Assembly (NCBI GenBank): GCA_025463615.1
Contig: JAODAU010000304.1
Span: 1-5,350 of the forward strand
Reading direction: 5' to 3'
DNA length: 5,350 nucleotides
Source of the DNA: Microbacteriaceae bacterium
GTDB lineage: Bacteria > Actinomycetota > Actinomycetes > Actinomycetales > Microbacteriaceae
Part shown: positions 1 through 5,350 of the stretch, piece by piece
Layout: every line of letters starts with the position of its first letter
Position numbering within the stretch: the first letter of the stretch is position 1
Made by a program: the position numbers and the translations under genes
The notes under the pieces: generated by a model
Database searches by the model: none
What the model was told of the DNA's origin: nothing
What the model saw: only the letters and a program-made list of their open reading frames with translations

Positions 1-435
1 GACGGCATCATCCTGTCGAACCACGGCGGGCGCCAGCTCGACCGTGCGCCGATCCCCTTCCACCTGCTGCCGGATGTCGCCCGCGAGGTGGGCGCGCACA
101 CCGAGGTGGCCATCGACACGGGCATCATGTCGGGCGCCGACATCGTGGCCTCGATCGCCCTCGGCGCGAAGTTCACGCTCGTGGGCCGCGCCTACCTCTA
201 CGGCCTCATGGCCGGCGGCCGCGAGGGCGTCGACCGCATGATCTACATCCTGCGCGACCAGATCGAGCGCACGATGAAGCTGCTCGGCGTCTCCTCGCTG
301 GCCGAGCTCACCCCGCAGCACGTCACCCAGCTGGAGCGGCTCACCCCGCGCGCGCTCAGCGTGCCGGCGGCCCCGGCTCCCGTGAAGACGGCTACTCGCG
401 CCGCAGCACCGCGCTCCCGCGCGAAGGTCAGCTAG
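1..435 (+). CDS. lldD: FMN-dependent α-hydroxy-acid oxidase/dehydrogenase, LldD type (C-terminal part)
   Basis: The frame is open from base 1, so the N-terminal part (roughly 250-270 residues in this family) lies left of the window; 144 residues remain. Residues 6-12 read SNHGGRQ, the family active-site signature: His8 matches the catalytic base and Arg11 the substrate-carboxylate-binding arginine of flavocytochrome b2, glycolate oxidase and lactate oxidase. The FMN-phosphate region follows as [10 protein letters not shown] (39-48) and VGR (61-63), closing the TIM barrel. The segment after it (about 75-115) is the usual C-terminal helical stretch, ending in an Ala/Pro/Arg-rich tail (about 120-144) that looks disordered. 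Known family role: oxidation of L-2-hydroxy acids, most often L-lactate, to 2-keto acids with electrons passed to quinone or O2. LldD is the best guess; lactate 2-monooxygenase or another hydroxy-acid oxidase cannot be excluded because substrate-pocket residues in the N-terminal half are missing. The stop overlaps the next gene's start. Confidence 0.9.
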   Translation, partial: DGIILSNHGGRQLDRAPIPFHLLPDVAREVGAHTEVAIDTGIMSGADIVASIALGAKFTLVGRAYLYGLMAGGREGVDRMIYILRDQIERTMKLLGVSSLAELTPQHVTQLERLTPRALSVPAAPAPVKTATRAAAPRSRAKVS

Positions 436-437
436 TG
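423..437 (+). promoter_or_regulatory. Ribosome binding site and stop/start overlap (TAGTG)
   Basis: GAAGG at 423-427 lies 7 bases before a GTG at 435-437 and is a reasonable Shine-Dalgarno match. The GTG shares its first G with the TAG stop of the upstream oxidase gene. This supports GTG 435 as the hydrolase start and suggests coupled translation by termination-reinitiation. Confidence 0.55.
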
Positions 438-1490
438 CCGAGGTACGCCTTCCCCAGCGACGTGATCGAGATCCGCGGAGCCGTCGCTGTCACGCCCACC
501 GACGCCGGGGTCACGCCGCGGCGCATCCCCGAGTGGGCCGAGCGCGAGGTGCCCGACGAGCTGATGCGCTTCGACGTGGGCGCCGCTGCAGGCGTGTACC
601 TCGACTTCGAGACGGAGGCGACGACCATCCGGCTCGACGCGGTGTTCATCCGCATCGAGATCGCCTGGACCAGCCTGGTCGAGACATCCATCGACCTGGT
701 CGTCGACGGCGAGCTGGTCGAAAGCATCCCGATCACGGAGGGTCCGATCTTCCGGCTCGAAGAGGACCTCATGTCGTCGACCGGACCCGGCGCGGGCACG
801 AGCATCGCCTTCCAGCCCCTCGCGTCGGGACACAAACGGGTGCAGATCTGGCTGCCGCACGCGGCCATGGTCGAACTGGTTGGTCTGGAGACGAACGCGG
901 ACGTCACGGCTCCCCCCGCCGACGAGCGCCCACGCTGGGTGCACCACGGCTCGTCGATCAGCCACTCCATGGAGACGCTCTGGCCCACGACCACCTGGCC
1001 GGCGGTCGCAGCCCGCCGCCTCGGCGTCGCGGGCACCAACCTCGGATTCGCGGGCGAGGCCATGCTCGACCCGTTCGTCGCCCGCACCATCCGAGACCTG
1101 CCCGCCGACCTCATCAGCCTCAAGCTGGGCGTGAACGTCGTGCCGACCCAGACCCTCTCGCCGCGCGCCTTCCGCACGGCGGCGCACGGGTTCGTCGACA
1201 CGATCCGCGAGAAGCATCCGGACACACCGCTGGTGCTGGTCTCGGCCATCTACTGCCCGATCCACGAGACCGGAACGGAAGCCTGGCCGCTCACCATCGC
1301 GGGCTCGCGCGCCATCCTCGCCGAGGTCGTCGAGGCCCGCGCTGATGATCCGAACCTCCACTACCTCGACGGCCGCCGCCTGCTCGACGAGGACGAGGCC
1401 GACCTGCTGCCCGACGACCTGCACCCCAACACGGAGGGCTATCGCCGCATGGGCGAGCGCTTCGCCGCCTTCGCCGCGACGCTCCTCTAG
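435..1490 (+). CDS. SGNH/GDSL-family hydrolase with N-terminal β-sandwich domain
   Basis: 351-residue protein, probably cytoplasmic since no signal peptide or membrane segment is seen. Residues about 1-155 are β-rich (alternating strands such as VYLDFETEATTIRLDAVF, 54-71) and resemble the carbohydrate-binding-like N-domain of SsfX3-type actinobacterial SGNH enzymes. Residues about 165-351 are the α/β catalytic domain. Block I is HGSSISHS (171-178), with Ser174 the likely nucleophile; block II is NLGFAGEAM (202-210), with a probable oxyanion glycine at 207; block III is LGVN (231-234), with Asn234 the oxyanion asparagine; block V is DDLHP (327-331), giving the Asp327-His330 pair. All four SGNH residues are therefore present. 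Family members hydrolyse esters (lipids, acetylated sugars) or, for SsfX3, transfer acyl groups; the substrate here is unknown. Position directly behind an α-hydroxy-acid oxidase, overlapping by one base, suggests a shared catabolic operon. The family is fairly certain, the substrate is not. Confidence 0.88.
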   Translation: MPRYAFPSDVIEIRGAVAVTPTDAGVTPRRIPEWAEREVPDELMRFDVGAAAGVYLDFETEATTIRLDAVFIRIEIAWTSLVETSIDLVVDGELVESIPITEGPIFRLEEDLMSSTGPGAGTSIAFQPLASGHKRVQIWLPHAAMVELVGLETNADVTAPPADERPRWVHHGSSISHSMETLWPTTTWPAVAARRLGVAGTNLGFAGEAMLDPFVARTIRDLPADLISLKLGVNVVPTQTLSPRAFRTAAHGFVDTIREKHPDTPLVLVSAIYCPIHETGTEAWPLTIAGSRAILAEVVEARADDPNLHYLDGRRLLDEDEADLLPDDLHPNTEGYRRMGERFAAFAATLL

Positions 1491-1510
1491 GCTCCGCGAC
1501 CCCCGTTCAC

Positions 1511-1583
1511 AACTCCTGCCCGCCCACGCCAACCGGTGGATTTCCGAGGCGTATCCGGCGTCCGGGCGGATATTGCAGGAGTT
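1511..1583. repeat. Imperfect inverted repeat in the convergent gap; candidate bidirectional terminator or REP/MITE-like element
   Basis: The outer arms are a perfect 9-base match: AACTCCTGC (1511-1519) against GCAGGAGTT (1575-1583). Pairing resumes inside: CCGCCC (1520-1525) with GGGCGG (1564-1569) across a 5-base right-hand bulge (ATATT, 1570-1574), and ACGCC (1526-1530) with GGCGT (1557-1561) across a 2-base bulge. This gives 20 left-arm bases paired around a 26-base loop (1531-1556). It sits between two converging genes, as a factor-independent terminator would, but no T-run follows on either strand. The bulged arms and its length equally suit a REP-like or small non-autonomous mobile element. 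It accounts for most of the 91-base gap between the genes. Confidence 0.5.
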
Positions 1584-2772
1584 ACGCGCGGGGAACGGCG
1601 GCGCCGCGGCGGGCGCCGACGGCGATCGAGGCCGCGGTCAGCGCCGCCGCCACCACGGCGACGCCCGTGACCACGCCGGGGACGCCGATCGCGGGTGCCG
1701 CCAGCGGCAGCAGCAGCACGAGCACGACGGCCGCCACACTGGCGAGCAACGGCGTGGCGAGCGGCACCCGCAGCACCGCCGTGACGGCGGGGAGCATCAC
1801 CAGGTAGACGGCCACCGGCACCGCGAGCGCGTAGCCCACGGCGACAGCGGTTATCGCCGGTTTCTCCACGGCGACCTCGAGCGCGGCACCCACCGCCGCG
1901 ACGGCCGCGAACAGGAAGTAGTGTCCATACCCCCAGAGGAATACACGGTCGGTGTGGGCGGCGAGCCCGAGCGACGGATGCTCCATGAAGTACAGCCACC
2001 ACATCGCGAACAGCAGCACCAGCCCGGCGATCGCCACGAACACCAGCTCCACGTGGACGCCGCTCGCGGTGACGACGTGCTGCACCGCAATCGTCGCGGC
2101 CGAGACCGACTCGCCGAGCAGGATGATCGTGAAGAGGCTGTACCGCTCGGCGATGTGCTGCGCGTGCCACGGCGTGAGCCCGGGTCGCTCGGCGAACAGC
2201 GGCACGGCGAGCTCGGCCACGGCGAGCACGATGAACGACGCGAGCCCGAGCTCGGGCGGCAGCAGCAGTCGCAGCACCCAGCCGACCTGCACGACCGCGA
2301 TCCCGCCGGCGTAGCGGAAGGCGGTGACCCGGCCCGGAGGCGACTCGACGCCCGCGCGCAGCCACTGCGCCACCATGGCCACCCGCATGATCACATAGCC
2401 GAGGGTGATGCCCCGGAAGTCCTGGTGCGCGAACACCGCCGGCACCCCGGCCGCGAGCACCAGCACACCGCCCATCTGCAGCAGGGTGAGCAGGCGGTAG
2501 AGCACGTCATCCGTGTCGTAGGCGCTGGCGAACCAGCTGAAGTTGATCCAGGCCAGCCAGATCGCGAAGAAGACGGTGAGGTACGAGACCAGCCCGACGC
2601 TCCAAAACTGGCCCTCGGCGATCGTGCGGGCGAGGCCCGACGCCACCTGCGCCACGGCGACCACGAACGTCAGGTCGAACAGCAGCTCGAGCGGGCTGGA
2701 TGCCCGGTGCGGCTCGTTCGAGTCGCGACCGGACATCCTCGTGCGCACCGTGATTCTCGGCAGCTGCGGCAT
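1582..2772 (-). CDS. ltrA: Low temperature requirement A (LtrA) family membrane protein
   Basis: 396-residue polytopic membrane protein; about 12 hydrophobic helices can be drawn between residue 29 and 386. LtrA-family signatures are visible in order: SPLELLFDLTFVVAVAQ (26-42) with Glu29 and Asp33 in the first helix; WINFSWFASAYDTDD (75-89); and a central HIAERYSLFTIILLGES (206-222) with the conserved His, Glu-Arg and Gly-Glu-Ser. Length is usual for the family. The founding member was reported as needed for growth of Listeria monocytogenes in the cold; the biochemical function of the family is not established, so no transport role is claimed. ATG 2772 begins 9 bases after the stop of the upstream secreted-protein gene. 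Its only purine-rich upstream run (GGGGG) is too near the start to be a good Shine-Dalgarno. ATG 2736 (Met13), preceded directly by GAGG, is an alternative that keeps the whole conserved region. The stop codon overlaps the inverted repeat downstream. Confidence 0.9.
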   Translation of the reverse strand: MPQLPRITVRTRMSGRDSNEPHRASSPLELLFDLTFVVAVAQVASGLARTIAEGQFWSVGLVSYLTVFFAIWLAWINFSWFASAYDTDDVLYRLLTLLQMGGVLVLAAGVPAVFAHQDFRGITLGYVIMRVAMVAQWLRAGVESPPGRVTAFRYAGGIAVVQVGWVLRLLLPPELGLASFIVLAVAELAVPLFAERPGLTPWHAQHIAERYSLFTIILLGESVSAATIAVQHVVTASGVHVELVFVAIAGLVLLFAMWWLYFMEHPSLGLAAHTDRVFLWGYGHYFLFAAVAAVGAALEVAVEKPAITAVAVGYALAVPVAVYLVMLPAVTAVLRVPLATPLLASVAAVVLVLLLPLAAPAIGVPGVVTGVAVVAAALTAASIAVGARRGAAVPRA

Positions 2773-2781
2773 GCCCCCAGC

Positions 2782-5350
2782 TTAGGAGGGCGGCGTCGTG
2801 GCGGCAGTCAGGGTGTTCAGATCCTGACCGACCTGGAAAACCCGCGTCTCCTGTGTCTGCGGATCAGTGGCCGAGACGTATTCGCCGCCGTAGACCAGGG
2901 CGTCGCATGCGTTCATGGTGCAGAGCGCCCGGTTCTTGGAATCGAGTCTGAACACACCCGAACTGTCGGTCAGGTACGGCTGCACGATGAGGGTGTGCCC
3001 GGCGGGCACGTGAGCTGTCATCGTGCCCGCGTTCCGATTGAGCGTGACGTAGAGCGACGCAGAGAATCCTGCCGAATAGACGACCGCGCGATGCCCGGCC
3101 GATGTGGTCGCGCCCGGCGCCGATGTGTCGATCGAGATGAGGGTGCGGGTGGTCAACGGAACCGGCGACGTCCAGGAGAACGCTCCCGCGCCGTCCGCTG
3201 TGATCGGGCCGTACGTGTCGTTCGAATCCAGCGTGATGTGCACCTGGTACCCGATACCGGTGATGCCCGAGATGCTGTTGCTGCCCATCGCGGTGAGCTG
3301 GATGATCGACCCGATCTCGGCGACCGGTATCGCCGGCGGCGGGGCGGCGAGCGTGACCGCGGAGGCGATGCTCGAGCCACCCGCGCTCGACACCACGTAG
3401 GCGCCGCCACCGAGGGTGCTCGGCGACGCGGTAACCGAGAAGCTGCCGTCCGCGCCGGCCGTCACCGCCTCGGAGAGCGCGGTGCCACCGGTGCCGTCGG
3501 TGGACCTGAGTTGCTCGGTCGCGCCCGCGGGGACCGCGACGCCGCTGACCGTGCGGCCGGATGTCGCCACCCCGCTGAGCGCGAGCGGCGCCGTGGTCAG
3601 CGTGGTGGTCGTGCCCGTCGGCGTGAACCCGCCCGTAGAAACCGCCGAGGAGTAGAGGGCGTAGCTGACGGTGGTGCCCGGGCGCTGGAATCCGTCCGCA
3701 CCGTAGTCGCATCGCCACAGCCCCATTTCGTTCACCCCGGTGACGCTGCAGACGAGCCGGTTGGTCGCCGCGTCGAACACCTCGATGAACGTGCCGGGCT
3801 TGCCGGTGCCCCCGAGCCCGATGGCGGTGGTCTTCTGGGCGTTGACCGCCGGCACGATCGACGGGGTCGTGACGTCGGCCGTCACGGCGTCGAGCACGTC
3901 CTGCGGATCCAGCTCGAAGATCAGGGCCGTGTGGGTGTCCTGGTCGTACAGGGGCGTCTTCGCGTACGCCTTCGTGTAGACGTCGTTCGCCTCGGTGCGG
4001 ACCGAACCGAAGTCCTGGGCGGCTGCCCCGGACAGCGTGTCGATGGTGATCGGCTGCGTGTTCGTCGCGGGCAGCTCACTCGCGTCGATGTGACGCGGCG
4101 CGGCGCCGCACGAGGAGGTGTCGACCGCGGACATCTGAAGGGAGAGGACCCCGCTAGCGCCAAGGATGATGGACATCGTCTTGCTCCTCTCCGCGCTGTC
4201 ATTCATGTCGCGCAGCCACTCGGCCTCGAAGTCCTTGAAGGTCTGCCCGTTGTTGATCTCGTCCTGCAGCAGGAGCAGCGTCTTGTTCAGGTCGGTCGTG
4301 CCCTGGATGCGCACCGCGTCCAGCTCCGCGTTGGCGTCGTCGGTGATCTGGTCCAGGGCAGCGCGCACCGACGTCGGGAACGTGAGCCTCGTATATCCCT
4401 GGGCCAGGGCGTCTAAGACGATGCGCGACTGCGCGTAGGTCGCCCGGTACTGGATCTGCTCCTGCGTCGTCTCCAGGGCCCTGGCCTCGTTCTTCGCCGC
4501 AGCGTCGCCCATTGCCCTGAGCGTCTCGTAGCCCGCGCCCTGGTAGGCATCGATCACCTGCTGCGCCGGGGTGAGACAGGGTTCGATATCCGATTCCTGC
4601 GCCCACAGCGCGACGATCGCGATCGCCATCGCCACGGGCCCGAGGAGCTCCGGGAAGGCGAAGGAGACCAGGGTCGCAATCGCGGACACCAGCGCGCCGA
4701 CGTTGCCCGTCTCGTCATAGGAGAGGAAGCCCTGCAGCACCTGCAACCCGGCCGTCGGCATGCCCAGGTCGGGAAAGGCCATCGCGGCAAGGCCAGAGGA
4801 CGTTGTCAGGAGTGTGAGTGGATCGATATCGCCGTGGAAGGTCGCCGACAGTGACTGCTGCGCGAAACCCAGGCCGCCGATCGTCCCGCCCATACCCTCC
4901 GACGCGAACTCCCCGGGGTTCGCCACCCTGAGCGGGGACTTCTGGAGTTCGGCCGCCGTCGACGGCATCCCCACCCACAGCTCGCCGCCGAACTTGGCCA
5001 GCGACCGGCCCGACAGCAGCGCACGGGCGTCGGCAACGGCGTTCCCCCTCGCCAGCGATGCCTCGGAGTGCAGTGTGAAGGCTTCGAGCGTCTCCCCCGG
5101 GGTGTTCTGCTGGGATTCGTGCCCGTCTTCCGCCGGGGTGGCCTGCGACTCGATCGGTCGCTTCACCTGGGTGAGGTCCGACGGAACCGGCTCCTTCTTC
5201 GGCGTATCGTCCGGGTCGGACGCCGCGACGGATGCCCCGGCCGGCGCCGCGTATCCCGTCTGCGCCGGGATCACCGCCCCCACGACGGCCAACACGGCGA
5301 CCAGGGTCACCGCTCTGGTTACGTAACCATGTGATCGAAGAATCCTCTGG
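2782..5350 (-). CDS. Large secreted protein of unknown function, helical region plus Ig-like β-modules (5' end beyond window)
   Basis: Not recognised as a named family. Numbering from the internal GTG at 5310 gives 842 residues, but the frame stays open to the right edge and the true start is probably outside. Order: signal peptide (to about residue 24); acidic, Pro/Gln-rich linker (30-72); a region with hydrophobic patches (about 75-200); a hydrophobic hairpin (203-238); amphipathic helices rich in Ala, Glu and Gln (about 248-377), with a further hydrophobic stretch at 378-392; then Thr/Ser/Gly/Val-rich β-modules (about 484-730) and a C-terminal β-rich domain (about 740-842). Six cysteines (245, 401, 521, 534, 797, 802) suit disulfides in an exported protein. 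No LPXTG motif, lipobox, C-terminal anchor helix or protease/glycosidase motif is seen, so it is probably released or non-covalently held. The ltrA gene follows after 9 bases. Alternatives are a surface adhesin-like protein or a pore-forming-type exoprotein. That it is a real exported protein is likely; its function is unknown. Confidence 0.8.
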   Translation of the reverse strand, partial: QRILRSHGYVTRAVTLVAVLAVVGAVIPAQTGYAAPAGASVAASDPDDTPKKEPVPSDLTQVKRPIESQATPAEDGHESQQNTPGETLEAFTLHSEASLARGNAVADARALLSGRSLAKFGGELWVGMPSTAAELQKSPLRVANPGEFASEGMGGTIGGLGFAQQSLSATFHGDIDPLTLLTTSSGLAAMAFPDLGMPTAGLQVLQGFLSYDETGNVGALVSAIATLVSFAFPELLGPVAMAIAIVALWAQESDIEPCLTPAQQVIDAYQGAGYETLRAMGDAAAKNEARALETTQEQIQYRATYAQSRIVLDALAQGYTRLTFPTSVRAALDQITDDANAELDAVRIQGTTDLNKTLLLLQDEINNGQTFKDFEAEWLRDMNDSAERSKTMSIILGASGVLSLQMSAVDTSSCGAAPRHIDASELPATNTQPITIDTLSGAAAQDFGSVRTEANDVYTKAYAKTPLYDQDTHTALIFELDPQDVLDAVTADVTTPSIVPAVNAQKTTAIGLGGTGKPGTFIEVFDAATNRLVCSVTGVNEMGLWRCDYGADGFQRPGTTVSYALYSSAVSTGGFTPTGTTTTLTTAPLALSGVATSGRTVSGVAVPAGATEQLRSTDGTGGTALSEAVTAGADGSFSVTASPSTLGGGAYVVSSAGGSSIASAVTLAAPPPAIPVAEIGSIIQLTAMGSNSISGITGIGYQVHITLDSNDTYGPITADGAGAFSWTSPVPLTTRTLISIDTSAPGATTSAGHRAVVYSAGFSASLYVTLNRNAGTMTAHVPAGHTLIVQPYLTDSSGVFRLDSKNRALCTMNACDALVYGGEYVSATDPQTQETRVFQVGQDLNTLTAATTPPS
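3121..3861 (-). other. Three tandem β-sandwich (bacterial Ig-like) modules within the secreted protein
   Basis: Modules at about residues 484-553, 570-650 and 664-730 share a loose pattern: a strand ending near GxGxPG or its equivalent, a V-x-[VI] strand, then an Ala/Asp-Gly turn leading to an aromatic strand (GLWRCDYG 530-537; ADGSFSV 620-626; GAGAFSW 707-713). This resembles bacterial Ig-like repeats of surface and secreted proteins. The modules are diverged from one another at the protein level, and no DNA-level repeat is seen. Confidence 0.4.
4597..4704 (-). other. Hydrophobic helical hairpin within the secreted protein
   Basis: Residues 203-238 form two apolar segments, VGALVSAIATLVSFAF (204-219) and LGPVAMAIAIVALWA (223-237), joined by a short PELLGP turn. 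Each is about 15-16 residues, near the length needed to cross a bilayer as a hairpin. Long amphipathic helices follow. The segments could also be a buried core. Confidence 0.5.
5239..5350 (-). other. Probable Sec signal peptide coding region (runs off the window)
   Basis: Reading the frame upstream of GTG 5310 gives QRILRSHGYVTRA, then TLVAVLAVVGAVI and PAQTGYAAPAGA. Arginines at the second, fifth and twelfth of these upstream residues form a positively charged n-region, followed by a hydrophobic core and a small-residue c-region with cleavage likely near residues 21-24. Starting at GTG 5310 would leave no positive n-region and there is no Shine-Dalgarno before it, so the start is placed beyond base 5350. 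Confidence 0.6.
5316..5329. repeat. Perfect 14-base palindrome TGGTTACGTAACCA
   Basis: TGGTTACGTAACCA reads the same on both strands; symmetry stops at 5315/5330. It starts 5 bases upstream of GTG 5310 on the minus strand. If translation begins beyond 5350, it lies inside the signal-peptide codons (for Gly-Tyr-Val-Thr) and may be coincidental. If GTG 5310 were the true start, it would sit where an operator or a translation-blocking hairpin could act. Confidence 0.35.

Noticed and set aside
432..1532. A minus-strand open frame of 366 codons opposite the SGNH hydrolase.
   Set aside because: The plus strand carries all SGNH catalytic blocks in order; the antisense product is Arg/Asp/Gly-rich without motifs.
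1487..2365. A second minus-strand frame of 292 codons overlapping ltrA.
   Set aside because: Arg/Ala-rich shadow frame; the LtrA frame has the conserved motifs and membrane helices.
2864..3718. A minus-strand frame of 284 codons inside the secreted-protein gene.
   Set aside because: Out-of-frame shadow with Arg/His/Gly bias; no ribosome site or domain, and the enclosing frame is continuous and coherent.
4081..4097. Short hairpin (CGCGTC/GACGCG) in the secreted-protein gene.
   Set aside because: Six base pairs within coding DNA of about 70% GC is expected by chance; no sign of a terminator or regulatory role.
1345..4416. A plus-strand open frame of 1023 codons, antisense to ltrA and to much of the secreted-protein gene.
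   Set aside because: Its translation is Arg/Gly/His-rich low-complexity sequence with no domain, typical of a high-GC antisense shadow. It overlaps three well-supported genes and ends at the antisense of a rare TTA codon.
1..5350. Searched by eye for tRNA, rRNA, CRISPR repeats, transposases, phage genes and att sites.
   Set aside because: Nothing with the required structure or motifs was seen; the coding regions fill nearly all of the window.

Overview
High-GC DNA (about 70%), with G/C-biased third codon positions and GTG starts, which points to an actinobacterium. The protein styles (an Ala/Pro-rich tail on an LldD-like flavoenzyme, an actinobacterial SGNH hydrolase with a β-sandwich N-domain, an LtrA-like membrane protein) would suit Microbacteriaceae. 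That family assignment is a guess from memory, not from a search.

Layout. Bases 1-435 (+) hold the C-terminal 144 residues of an FMN-dependent α-hydroxy-acid oxidase/dehydrogenase (LldD type), cut by the left edge. Its stop overlaps by one base (TAGTG) the GTG start of an SGNH/GDSL-family hydrolase (435-1490, +), so the two look like one translationally coupled unit. A 91-base convergent gap follows. It holds a long imperfect inverted repeat (1511-1583) that runs into the last bases of the facing gene and could be a bidirectional terminator or a REP/MITE-like element. On the minus strand lie an LtrA-family polytopic membrane protein (1582-2772) and, 9 bases upstream of it, a large secreted protein of unknown function (2782 to beyond 5350). 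These two probably form a second transcription unit running leftwards, with its promoter outside the window.

The least explained part is the large minus-strand protein. It has an export signal, an acidic/Pro linker, an α-helical region with a paired hydrophobic hairpin, then three Gly/Thr/Ser-rich β-modules resembling bacterial Ig-like folds and a C-terminal β-rich domain. No catalytic motif or wall-anchor signal is visible. The architecture (helical region with hydrophobic hairpin, then β-modules) recalls pore-forming or membrane-interacting exoproteins, but this is only an inference from composition. Its reading frame is open through the right edge, and the signal-peptide n-region only makes sense if translation begins beyond base 5350.

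Functionally, the left unit combines hydroxy-acid oxidation with a probable ester or acyl-sugar hydrolase, which fits carbon-source catabolism. The right unit pairs a secreted protein with an integral membrane protein; whether they cooperate cannot be told from the sequence. No tRNA, rRNA, CRISPR array, transposase or phage gene is visible.
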